Shown here: positions 24,406-34,976 of the stretch, in pieces
How the letters are laid out: every line of letters starts with the position of its first letter
How positions within the stretch are numbered: the stretch's first letter is position 1
From: Hermatobates lingyangjiaoensis
Taxonomy: Eukaryota > Arthropoda > Insecta > Hemiptera > Hermatobatidae
Assembly (NCBI GenBank): GCA_026182355.1
Contig: JAPFBL010000008.1
Coordinates: forward strand, 2,514,501-2,578,500
DNA length: 64,000 nt
Direction of reading: 5' to 3'
The notes under the pieces: generated by a model
The model's input: the letters and a program-made list of their open reading frames with translations, nothing else
Databases searched by the model: none
What the model was told of the DNA's origin: nothing
Program-made: the position numbers and the translations under genes

Positions 24406-24697
24406 CAAAACTTTGTCACAGGTAAACTCAGCTACCATGAGACATATAAAGCTGAAACTTTTACAGTAGATTTGTGTAGGTCTAACTTAAAATATAGGCT
24501 ATGAATTGATTGGAAATTCAACGTAGAAGTGAAGTTATGGACGTTTAACGCAAAAATGTTTGTCACAAGTAAACTCAGCCACCATAAGACATAGTGAGCT
24601 GAAACATTGACACTGGATTTGTGTGTGCCTAACTTAAAATATGGGCTCTAAATAGATTATTAATTCAGTACAGAAGCGAAGTTATGGGGCTTTTAGC
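24406..24697 (+). repeat. 146-bp direct repeat, two units
   Basis: The unit at about 24406-24551 is repeated at 24552-24697. Shared blocks include GTCACAGGTAAACTCAGC or GTCACAAGTAAACTCAGC, GGATTTGTGTG-type sequence, CTAACTTAAAATATRGGCT and GAAGTTATGG. It lies directly after the octamer array and upstream of the Helitron helicase relic, and may belong to the same element. Confidence 0.8.
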
Positions 24698-24865
24698 TGT
24701 ATTTTCCTAACTTCACAGACAAGTTTGTTTTGAAAATACACAGGTGTGGCAAGTAGGTATTGTTAGTTGATTTTAATTTCAATTGAGCATATGAATATAT
24801 TGCATATTTGACATCATTGAAATGGTGTTTCACAGAGTTAAGGATGTACTATCTATTGAGAATAA

Positions 24866-25512
24866 ATGTTTTGTAAACGAGCAATTCTCAGCCCTTAATA
24901 TGAACAGGCATGAGAAATCAACAAACAAGTTCTTACGCTATATGAAGCCGAGGAAAGAACTTACAATTCAGTAAAGAGATTGGATTAGTGATGAAGAAGC
25001 AGTTCATTATCTAATTGAATTTCTTGACTCTGAATTTATTTCTCCTGGACTGCCTGCTCATGAGTAAAAACTTAAAGTAGGAGCACCAATTATGCTGCAA
25101 TTTGTAGCAGTAACAAATTTCATGTTACGAAACATGAGTGACCCAAAAACTGTGCAACGGGACACGACTCTGAGTTCGTGCTCTACACAGATATGCCATA
25201 GAGGCGAACATAATGACTGGATGTGGTATTGGGGAGTCTGTGTGTATACCACGCATACCATTGATTCCGAGCCACTGTCTGTTTCCATTCAAATGATTGC
25301 AAGGTCCCCTCAGAGTCTATTTCGCAATGACGTTAACTAAGTCGCAAAGGGAGACTTTATCTAACGCATGAATTCAAGTTAGCGAAACCAAGTTTTTCTC
25401 ACATGGTCAACTGTAGTTTACTTGCTCAATAGTCAGAGGTTTCAACTGATTGTTCTTCCATGAACCTGAAGGACAGACAGCTAATATAGTGTATACAGAG
25501 GCATTTGTTTAA
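24866..25512 (+). pseudogene. Helitron helicase (PIF1-like) C-terminal relic
   Basis: With frame changes and stops, the plus strand reads the conserved end of Helitron Rep/helicase proteins. From about 24866: KRAILSP, then EINKQVL, EAEERTYNSV, EEAVHYLIEFLDS, SPGLPAHE, KLKVGAPIML, LCNGTRL, GCGIGESVCIPRIPLIPS (25246-25272 covers PRIPLIPS) and FAMTLTKSQRETLSN (about 25321-25365). It then continues as FSHGQLYVAC and EGQTANIVYTEAF before TAA at 25510. These blocks, in this order, are diagnostic of the family. I count at least five in-frame stops plus several frameshifts and one short insertion near 25100, so it is dead. The upstream helicase motifs and the HUH nuclease were not found. Confidence 0.88.
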
Positions 25513-25647
25513 CACTGTACTAATAATGGTGTTTTCTACTATTCTATAATTTCTAATTATAGTATTAGTATAATACTATAATTGATTTTTTGGAATACCA
25601 AGTATAATAGAATTTTTGATTCCGTCAAAGACGGGTACATTTGCTAG
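25513..25647 (+). mobile_element. Helitron 3' end with terminal hairpin and CTAG
   Basis: Downstream of the helicase relic the element ends with stem CCGTC (25622-25626), loop AAA, stem GACGG (25630-25634), nine bases, then CTAG (25644-25647) followed by T. A short hairpin just before CTRR at the A/T target is the recognised Helitron 3' signature. The 5-kb relic ends with a mutated version of the same sequence, which confirms the boundary. Confidence 0.85.
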
Positions 25648-26916
25648 TTTTTTATAAAAATGAAGAGAAATGAAATTTTAATTGAAAACTTTAATAAAAG
25701 AAAATTGAGATGTTTTAATGAGTTAAAATGATACAGAAGAAAAAATTCTTAAATATAAAAAAAAGAACGTCAGTGAAACACGTATTTCATGATGTTATCC
25801 AGGGTATGATGGATGTTTGTCTATCAGAGTGTTGTAAACAACATATTGCAAACAACCAAACTTAATATCAGATATATATTTCTTGGTGTTTAAGAACCCT
25901 CATTATAATTGGGTAGTATTGATGTCTGGGAAAAGTTCTTTTTATTTCTTTTGTACAAAACGGATTTTAATTATAAGCTATTTTTTAGTGTTTCAATAAA
26001 CCTGATATGTTTTATTACGTATGCTTTCCTACGAATATTCATGAGCTTAAATATTGGAATTCACGTCTCCGCTCCTGTGTTCCTTTTCTTTTTCCTACCT
26101 TTTCTGAGGTTAGCGTGATAGCCGAAATGCTCGATAATAGTATGTGTTAGTCTCTTTTTTGTTTTCTAATGATAATTTTAATTAAATATTGGAATAGTAA
26201 TACTACACCAAAAATAGTGTTATTACACTTAAGTTCTATCTGTAATAACATATGTTTTCTGTCAATAAGCGTCTTCATAAAAAACAACATTCTTATCAAA
26301 AGAACAAATCTACGGAATCAGTTACAAAAAATGTTTTAATGAAAATAGATAACCATTTAATTATTAAAGAAATCTTCATGGATATTGAAGAAGCTTCTGA
26401 TGACAATCTCTCGAATACAGTGAATTATGATTAAATTATAAATGTATTAATCCCTGTAATAGATGACAACAACGAATAACTAATTTATAATAGATGAAGA
26501 GGTGACTACTAAAAGCTCTTCTAAGGAGTGTTCTGTCGCCACTGCTGTGAGGATCGGTCGTGGGAGGCCTACCGGATAGTCGAAATAATCTAATTTACTA
26601 CACACAAATAGGTGGCAATATTTTGGCTGTATAAAGTATGCTCTCCAAACTTGAAAAGTAGACAAACTGTTGGAAGATGATTTTTTATAGAAATACTCCT
26701 AAAATGTTCCTCATACTTTTCTTAAAGAGAAAGAAGGTAAATTTATGAAACGCTTTCATTGAAAATATTATACTAGAAATTTCAAAGATATGAAAATCAT
26801 CTTCAAATCTTTTTGATTGAAAGACTGAATATTTTATATTTATAAATATATAAAGAGTATCTAACTGGATTGCTACTACTACTACTACTCTTCTTTACTA
26901 CTATATATAAAAGATC
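25648..26916. other. noncoding DNA
   Basis: Nothing recognised apart from a short (CTA)n run at about 26873-26888. The small frames at 25909-26118 and 26252-26434 have no recognisable motif. Confidence 0.4.
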
Positions 26917-27112
26917 CAGTTTACAGCATACGAATCGTCCAGACTGTGTCAGGCTGAGGCGGAAACCTTTAATCATATTCTGTCTGAATGCTTGGAAATC
27001 CCTATGAAGGGGATACAAGCTTTTGAGAACTATACCCATCATCGATATAACTGAAAGACAATTTTTAAGGGCAATTTATAACTTCAATAAAGAAATTAAA
27101 ATCGAAAGCTGA
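26917..27112 (+). pseudogene. non-LTR retrotransposon ORF2 C-terminal relic
   Basis: The plus strand reads RLCQAEAETFNHILSEC (from about 26938), followed after a frame change by ITERQFLRAIYNFNKEI and a stop at 27110. The Cys...His-x4-Cys arrangement, followed by a short basic tail before the stop, resembles the C-terminal zinc-knuckle end of LINE polyproteins, although the first Cys of the knuckle appears lost. No poly(A) or target duplication was recognised, so the clade cannot be given. Confidence 0.45.
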
Positions 27113-27385
27113 TTTTAAATACATCAGAGAGAAGTTCAATCTGGTGATATGCTGGCATTGTACACGATTAACAATAATAATTACAATAAAAATAGCATAT
27201 CTGAATCTTCTAAATAAACTATATGAAATATATTACAACTGAAAAAAGGTTTCAGTTTGACAAGAAAAATAAAATCATTAAATTCATTTTCTATAAATTC
27301 GATAATAATTTAGTAGAAGGTATGAAATACCTTCATCACGATAGTTGCATTAAACTAAAACAAAAACTTAATTGAATGTCAAAAG
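27113..27385. other. noncoding DNA
   Basis: Its first part could be the 3' UTR of the LINE relic. Nothing else is recognised. Confidence 0.35.
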
Positions 27386-27440
27386 TTTTGATATTATGTT
27401 TACATATAGTAAAGTTGAGTGTAGGGCACTCCATATATTT
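27386..27440 (+). mobile_element. family P right terminus (solo fragment)
   Basis: Contains TTGATATTATGTTTAC, then ATAGTAAAGTTGAGTGTAG and GGCACTCCA followed by T-rich sequence, matching the last about 50 bp of family P. The rest of the element is not recognisable upstream. Confidence 0.7.
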
Positions 27441-27984
27441 TTTTTAATATCTTGACCTAATTGTACTATTGTCTATAATTAAGACAATTATGGCTTAAAA
27501 CATCAGTTTTTACATTACTTCAAATCATTACTTTGCATTACTTCAAATATGGGTTTAGTTTAACAGTTTAGCTCTTTATTTTGAAACTTTGATAGATTAG
27601 GAGCATAAGAGCAAACAGAGAGATATTTGAGTTGAAATAATTTTAATTTATCATGAAACAAAATATTATTTATTTATTGATTATGAATTTTACATTAAAC
27701 TATTATAAGAACAATACAGACAGCCCAAAAATATGTTAGAACTAACTTTTCTCCATTACTCTACAAGAAATTGTTAAAGAGACCTGAGGCCTATATCATT
27801 AAATCCTGGAGGGCTTGCAGTTTCGTTCATGCCACACACGGCTAATGGCTCACATCTAATATTGCCGCACCCTTTTAAACTGAGAGTCAACTAACAACCT
27901 CTAGTTCCCTCCAAGCATGGTTGTTTCAGGCCTTCATTTTTGATATATATCATTATCATTAGATCATATTTTTTCTGTAATATC
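27441..27984. other. noncoding DNA
   Basis: Nothing recognised. Confidence 0.4.
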
Positions 27985-28480
27985 TGTGTAGTAATCATGA
28001 AAAAAAATTTGATGTTGATATTTCGACGAGATACGTCATGAGGTCTCCTAAGTCCATTTTACGTTATTTCGGTGAATTTATATGCATATCTATGTGTGTG
28101 TATGTGTACCTGAGTATTTTGGAGATAGATGTATAACAAAAAGATTTGAACACTCTACAGGTCAGACCATTCAAAGAATAAAATTAATCTTTCCCACAAA
28201 AATGGACCCTCTTGCTCCAACTATTATGGTTTTGAATAATATTCTATAATAGAAAAGTTACTTTTTTTTGGCAAATATGTGACATTATACAAGATTCATT
28301 ATTTTCTAAACTAGTAACTCTAGAGTATTATTATTTTGGGATAATTATGAAAATAATAAGATCTTTACCAGATAAAAATTTAGAGTTTTTTCAATTTCAA
28401 AAGTGACATTTTGCGTTAAAATTTGAAATTTTTACTTATGATTGTTTGATAAATTTATGACATAATACTGGCAGCACTGT
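27985..28480 (+). mobile_element. diverged family P left-half fragment
   Basis: Block order matches the left half of family P: TCATGAAAAAAAATTTGATG, ATATTTCGACGAGATACG, TGAGGTCTCCTAAGTCCATT, a TGTGTGTGTATGTGT tract, CCCACAAAAATGGACC and TTTCTAAACTAGTAACTCTA. Substitutions are frequent and the right half is missing. Confidence 0.6.
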
Positions 28481-30077
28481 TTGGCAGATCATTAGTGAAT
28501 CATACGATAAATACAGCGACTAATGAGAAGATCAAATGCTTACTTTTTTGTTAAAACTACATAGACAGAAAGAGACATACGACACATTTTTCGAATTCAA
28601 AATATATCTTTTTTCCTAAAACGCTGAGTATACTTTTGAAAAAAATCTGTATTGAATATGCCATAGACGAAATTGCAAGAGAATTTGAATACTGCAAAAG
28701 ACAACGTATCTATAAAACTTAATACTCACTTGAAATAATGATGATCTCCTGTACTTATTGAAATTTGTTTAACAGTGACTTGAGTAAGCTCCAGAGGAAT
28801 TACTATCTACAGCTATAATAGAAAGAAATTAAATATCCTTTAAAAATTTAATATCATATATACAAGAAATAAACTTTTAAAACTATCAGAATTAATCATA
28901 ATTCAAAATTTCTACTGAGTACAGTAAATCAAATTGACCATTTAATGGGTCGTTTCCGATTACTAAAAATTTTATTTTAATCAATGCAGCCTTAGTTTCA
29001 TAGTAATTATTCACAATAACTCAACATTTGAACATCACCTGGTGAGTAGTTTAAAAGCAAAAAAAAATAGTGTCTAAAATCACATTTTATGCAAAAAAGT
29101 AATTTTTTTATGAAGCAATGTAGCTCAAGGACAATATTGTACATTTGCCCTATAAGGACAACTTCGGTTGTCCTTATTACTTCGGTTAAAAGATATTACT
29201 TCGGTAAACCACATGTTACTTGTAGTTTGGCCACAATGTTTAGATCACACACACACATACACAGAATGGAATTTGAGAAGATGCTGGACGTTAATTGAGG
29301 ATATGTTTACTATCTGACCGAAAGGAACATGTAGTACTTTTATGGATCTTGCTGAAAAGAAAGTATGTTTAAAAACTACAACATACATACAACTTATCAC
29401 CGAAAAAAAAGTGGAAAATGACGTTTGCGGATATCAAAACAGATAATACCATCAAAATTGTGACACAAAATATTTAATGGAAACAAGTTAACTAATCATA
29501 ATGTTAATAGCATTAGCACTTTTATGGAAGTGGTTAAATGAAATAAATAATTTATTTTAGGACAAGTTAAAACTTGTATGAATAAATAATAATAAAATTT
29601 ATAAAATATTAAGTCCCCAGTCTTCAAGATTTTGGATGTACTTCTTCTGAAGCTCTTAAGGTAACATCCGTTTCTCTTTCTCTAAGTAAAGATTTAAAGA
29701 CGGATACGGTCATTAGAGTTGAGGCCATGTGAATGTATATGAACTGGAAAATTTCTGCACCAACCGATGGGAGCCCAATGATATTTTGTACGATGGCTCA
29801 ACCTACTAGAAACCAAACCTCTATAATAAGAATCACACTGACTGCAAACCAGTCGATTGAAGCAGAGGGAGAAGTATAGAAGATATTAAAATGTTTAGAA
29901 TAGGAATTTTGATTGAGAAGGAATGAGATGGAAGAACTATGACCAGACTGGTGGCTGACGGACGATGTCACATGCAACTGGCAGAATAAACATTGAGTCT
30001 ATTTTTTTTTATCTATTTTTGTATTTAATCATAATGAAGAATTTTTGAATGAAATTATAATATCAAAAACAGATATG
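28481..30077. other. noncoding DNA
   Basis: AT-rich with no recognised gene. A small palindromic patch around 29145-29175 has ATAAGGACAACTTCGGTTG and GTCCTTAT. Confidence 0.4.
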
Positions 30078-30091
30078 CATCACAACATGAT
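30078..30091. repeat. SINE target-site duplication, left copy
   Basis: CATCACAACATGAT, identical to 30416-30429. Confidence 0.95.
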
Positions 30092-30415
30092 AGGTTAGGT
30101 TAGGTTGCAGTGGCAGTCCCACAAGGGAACACACTTAGGCCAAGCATTGGCCCTTTGTGATACCACACAATGAAGATTGATTCTACAGTGGGAGTCCTAA
30201 ATTTTGCCTAACACAAGTGTATTTAGAGTAGGGATATTCAACGAGTACCTGACATCGTACAGGCTCGGGACCAACAGTTTAACGTCCTTCTCCGAGGGAC
30301 GACGTGCTCAGATTTATTCACCTCCCGCGTGAATAAATCGAGGGCAAGGTGGGGATCGAACCCCGGTCCTATCAGCTCAGAGGCGAGCACGTAACCACTG
30401 AGCTAGCCTGACCCC
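30092..30415 (-). mobile_element. complete tRNA-derived SINE with CCTAA-type tail
   Basis: On the minus strand the element starts at 30415 with a tRNA-like head. The internal Pol III box A is GCTAGCTCAGTGGTTA and box B is GGGGTTCGATCCC (about 30345-30405). A unique body follows to about 30115. The 3' tail is not poly(A) but CTGCAACCTAACCTAACCTA, that is, CCTAA units. It is flanked by perfect 14-bp duplications (30078-30091 and 30416-30429), so both ends are defined and the insertion is fairly recent. Length is 324 bp. Related fragments lie at 2728-2911, 22690-22825 and 48993-49275. It would be transcribed from its own Pol III promoter and depend on a LINE for mobilisation. The partner LINE is unknown. 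Confidence 0.95.
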
Positions 30416-30429
30416 CATCACAACATGAT
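30416..30429. repeat. SINE target-site duplication, right copy
   Basis: CATCACAACATGAT, identical to 30078-30091, directly following the tRNA-like 5' end of the SINE. Confidence 0.95.
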
Positions 30430-31272
30430 TAAAAAAAACTGGATCCGGCTTAGCAATGAGTAATTTCATTAACAAGACTCATAGGACTAGTGAATTTTAA
30501 AACAATATTAATATCAATTATACTAAATATTATATTATGTTAATAATAATAAATATTAAATAATATTAATTACAATTTTAAAAATGATCGCACAAATGGT
30601 TGATAATAATAAATTATATATTCACTGTATGAGGGTTTTTTGTTGGTCTCTAAAGCTGACATGTTTTCCCCCTACTATCATCAATGTGAATGTCCATGAT
30701 GACAAACGACATGCAGGATCTGATCAACGAAGGGTGCTGCAGTTAATATACATGTTTACATAAAGCTCAATTGATAGTAATGCATATATTCATACATTCT
30801 GTATAGAAGCTGAGAAACAAAATGTTATATGTACCTGCACATGTATTATAATCACATGCTGAAGACCCTTTTAACTTAACTCAAGTTGAATAGAAAATTA
30901 ATTATTAAAACACTGTAAACAATATTTATACAGATAGGGCTTTTGGGTACATCTATTAATTGTATTATTATATAGTGAACTAACCACTGTACAGGTATCA
31001 GGTCTCGTCTGTACCTGAAACAATATACACATACCAATTATAGCAAAATTGTAATTTAGAATGTATATAACACTCTATGTTAGTCATTCTTGTTACTGGC
31101 TATCAAGTCAAGTATTAAATAATTCTAAAACACCATAGCCATTGTTTCGTCTATCAAGTTTAATTGAAAAGTAACCTAAACAAGAACTATGTTTTATTTA
31201 ATCTAATAGATGACCATAAATCATCCAAGCTCTGAAAATGTCTACAAATATAGACGAAACGTCAGCTTTCAA
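30430..31272. other. noncoding DNA
   Basis: AT-rich with a TAATAATAAATA-rich patch near 30540. No gene recognised. Confidence 0.4.
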
Positions 31273-31549
31273 ATTAATATTAGAAATAGAATAAACCGTC
31301 TTACCTCGTATACTGCTGCTGGAGCTGTCCGACCAGTTTCGGGCGTCACCCATCTTACAAAGGAACTGATCCAGGAGTCATCAGTGTTATAAAATCTATC
31401 TATTTCCCTTTGTGGTCAGGATTATTTTTATTTATTTATTTTTTTATTTGTATCAGTTTCTTTTGAAGATGGGTGACGTACGAAACTGGTCAGACAGCTC
31501 CAGCAGCAGTATACGAGGTAAGACGGTTTATTCTATTTCTAATATCAAT
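31273..31549. repeat. 85-bp inverted repeat, arms about 96% identical
   Basis: The left arm 31273-31357 and right arm 31466-31549 are reverse complements, differing at about four sites. The arm core reads GACGGTTTATTCTATTTCTA on the outer side and CCCGAAACTGGTC or TACGAAACTGGTC on the inner side, with a CAGCTCCAGCAGCAGTATAC block between. The spacer is 108 bp and T-rich. The right arm lies inside an 87-codon frame (31412-31675), which I do not regard as a proven gene. It may be the terminal structure of an unidentified transposon. A related CGAAACTGGTC motif also occurs near 20660. Confidence 0.85.
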
Positions 31550-32115
31550 CATACTAACCTCAGTATTATTAAGAATATATTAGAGAATTATTTAATACAT
31601 CTTGAGAAATTGTACACAATGCATAATAATATGAACCTAAAATTTAAAAGGAAGTTAGTTTTGAGAAATAAATAAGCTCTCATACACTGAAATGCCTATA
31701 TCGCAAACAAATAAACATAACCATGCCACTAAGGGAATTCCTGAATCACAAAGCAAAAGGAATCTTATCCCTTCTGCCCCAGTTTCCTAAAATAGTAATA
31801 CTGATATCAAGTCTACTATCGTGAGGGACGCGTAAAACTCAAAATTCATCCAATGGTTCTTTCAACTTTCATTATTTTGGATAAACTAAATCACTATTAA
31901 TGTTTAAATGAAGTAAAATAACTAAGCTGATTATCAAACTCGTGGATAAACAAAGTATTTCTCAATACACTTATTCGTAAATAGTTATAAAGAACCTTTA
32001 TAAATAAATAATTAAAATAATTTTAGGTGATAACAGTGTGTAAAAGACAGTCAGATAGCAGGGTACATAAAGAACACTAGTATATAATTGATGAATTTTT
32101 GAAGGTATGAAAAAA
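31550..32115. other. noncoding DNA
   Basis: Nothing recognised. Confidence 0.4.
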
Positions 32116-32270
32116 ATGTACCAGTGCAAGAGCTTCTCTAGGCCTCCCTTTCCAACACTGGTCAAATCTAGACAATTCAGTTGCACTATATTATATCATC
32201 TGAGAAATCAAGAATATTATTAAAAGGTCTGTGTTTTTATAAAGTCAAATAAAAGACTGAAAGATTGTTT
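32116..32270 (+). repeat. interspersed repeat, copy 2
   Basis: Same repeat as 4836-4985. Shared blocks are CCTTTCCAACACTGGTC, ATTCAGTTGCACTATATTAT, ATTAAAAGGTCTGTG and AATAAAAGACT. Confidence 0.7.
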
Positions 32271-33335
32271 AATTTTATTAAGAGTTTAAATCATAAATGA
32301 TTAATAACTTCATCTACCTTAAAGTACTCTTAATAGAAAGTGGATTATACATATTTTCATCAATACATATGTCAATATATTGATACATATATAAATATGC
32401 ATAGGTACATTGATGTATATTTTTACTACTCACCAAAGTGCATAGCTGATAAACCAACTCAATCCAGTTGCTTAGTAAAATAATATAAACCAAATGACTA
32501 ATTAATTTAATTACATATTGTTAATTTCACAATGTAATAAATTTAATTTAAGTATTATGAAGAAATTATATTTTAATTAGGCTTATATATATTCTAATTT
32601 TAAAATTCTAACTAAAATGTTACGTGAACTTTCACTTTGTATGACATCAGTGTATCAAACAGAAGTAAATCAACTTTGATTTAACATTTCATAGAAGTAT
32701 TATATATAAATTATTGTACATAATACTTCTTAAAGAAGATATACAAAAAGTATTCATGAAAAAGAATACCAAAGATGACATAAATAAATATATAAATGAC
32801 GTGACAAGTACAGACATGCGACGATATAAACATTATTATTGTCTTACTTCTTCTACAATGAACTCACCTAGATATTTTTTTTACTTTTTGTTGTAAACGT
32901 ATTATACATACAATGTATATTATACATTGTAAACGTAGTTATCGTATTAATACTTCTTTTCCCTGCTTGTTTAGAGACAGTGATCACCATATAGAATGTA
33001 TTTCTACAGTTCGACTGTACATGACTTTCCAAATAAGTTTAGCAATTACCATGCTGAGCCTTCGAATAAATAATCACAAATTCTAAGTCAAAATGAAGAT
33101 ATTAATTAGTATTTTGATCTTAATTCATCTCAACTCCCACAATTGAAGCTTAATGAATGGTTTAAAGAACAAAAGCTGAAAAAGATCTCTACACAATAGA
33201 AATATCATTTTAAGACCCTAAAAAGACCCATAAAAGGATCATGCTCGTTGCTTGGCATTAATCTGAGCTGTAAATTTATTTTATTTCAATCTATAGATTA
33301 TTATTTTTTATTTCTATTTGATTTATTGTTATATA
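32271..33335. other. noncoding DNA
   Basis: AT-rich. A short palindromic stretch TATACATACAATGTATATTA is near 32905-32925. No gene recognised. Confidence 0.4.
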
Positions 33336-33340
33336 TTTTT

Positions 33341-34976
33341 ACTTTACTATAAGTAAAGTATAGTGATCGTGAAAAAATTCGATCTCGAGATTTTGACGGA
33401 ATTACATGTTTTGAGGTCCCAGAAGTCGTTTTATGACGTTTTTACGATGATGTCTGTGTGTGTGTGGGTGGGTGGGTGGGTGAGTTTGTTAGCATTGCTT
33501 GTTACCACGCTACGGTCCAGAATCTTTCATGGATCAAGTTGATATTTTACACAAAAATGGGCCACATAAAGACGAAGATCCCTATTGTTTGGGAAGAATT
33601 ATGCATGATGGGAAAGTCACTTTTTTTGCTAAAAACCGTTTTTTTTAAATATTTATTTCTCCTAAACTGATAACGCTAGAGTTTTGAAATTTTGACATTA
33701 TCTTTGAGGTTACAAATGGAACAAACGAAAAATATATTCAGAATTTTAAAACAACAGGAAATATTTTTTTTTTCAATAAAATGTAAAAATTTTGACTTAT
33801 AATTCAATCTCAAACCTTGTGAGAGCGATACAAGCCATACTGTTTGATGGACAATAATGAAACTATGCCTATAAATAGAACATTATGTGTAGAATGAGTT
33901 GAGATATTTTTTTTCAAAATTACATTCACTAATGGGGCGTTACAGTACGATAACTGTTTTCAGAAAATGTTTTTTTGACGCTAAACGGCTGATTAAAAAA
34001 TAATGAAAATTTGACCAAAAATGGAACAAAAAATTAGCAATTCATAAAAAAAAAATCATGAAGTTTCAATTACGGGAAAGAGCAATAACGATATAAAAAC
34101 TCTTTGTTTACCCTAGACTAAGAGATCACCTGCTATACTTGCCGAATTTTTTTATTTTTTTACATTGTTTACATTGTCTTAGAAATTTTTTGAGCGAATC
34201 CACTGAGATAAAAAATTGATTTTATAAAGGAACAGTTTAAATTGTTTATTGACTTATATGAGATGTAAGAGGAATAATATTGTGCAGGAAAATGATAACA
34301 CTCACTCAGAAAAAATTCGTATATATGTTATTTGACAAAGGGGAAGGAAAATGATCTTATTAAATACTAAGAAGCTTATTATTATTATTATTTTAAAGAT
34401 TAAAATTCCCAGTATAATAATTATATAAAAGACCAAAAATATAAATGATAATTCATAATTGGAATCTTTCGTTTAGAGATTAATAAATGTAATTATCGTA
34501 CATCTTTAATTAACAAAGCACCTTAAAATAACATTTTCTTAGCTGTTGAAGTTGTTTTTCAGAAAGAGAAAAAAAGGATATTTTCCTGTTTTAATTTTTA
34601 AAATTTTACTTTAATATTCAATGTAGAAGGATGTCAAGTAAACGATGTAAGAAATCCACTGGCTGTTTGAACGAAAGCCATTCTCTTGTAGAAGAATAAA
34701 TCGTTTCAAGAAATGTTCACTTTGGTTTTTCAAAAATGTTATTACTGCTGTAGTTATACTAATGAAATTATTTGCAAATAATAAAAATTATTTGTGATGT
34801 ACAAAAATAAGCTTATAAATATATATGTCCTTCAATCACTATCTGTACTACCTCAGGAATGAAAGGCTAATAATTATATCCCATTTAGATGTTTACGTTA
34901 TGCTTAAATGAGACGTTATACTCAAGAAATTTGACATTAAGTCACTTATAGTAAAGTAGAGTGTAGGCCACTCCAG
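33341..34976 (+). mobile_element. family P element, full-length copy 1
   Basis: The element begins with the imperfect palindrome ACTTTACTATAAGTAAAGT and ends with GAGTGTAGGCCACTC followed by CAG (34976). The sequence ACTTTACTATAAGT is present inverted about 25 bases inside the right end (as ACTTATAGTAAAGT), giving subterminal inverted repeats. ATTTTT-like runs flank both sides. A TG/GGTG microsatellite sits about 110 bp from the left end. The interior has no open frame above about 70 codons. Copies at 46740-48335 (minus) and 54427-56163 match throughout. The class is unknown. It is most likely a nonautonomous DNA element. Confidence 0.85.

Noticed and set aside
30340..30415. A tRNA gene on the minus strand
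   Set aside because: Box A and box B are good, but the segment is the head of a SINE bounded by target-site duplications and continues into a conserved SINE body.
33341..34976. Family P as a Helitron
   Set aside because: There is a 3' hairpin, but the end is CAG followed by a T run, not CTRR, and inverted subterminal repeats are present. The real Helitrons in this window end differently.
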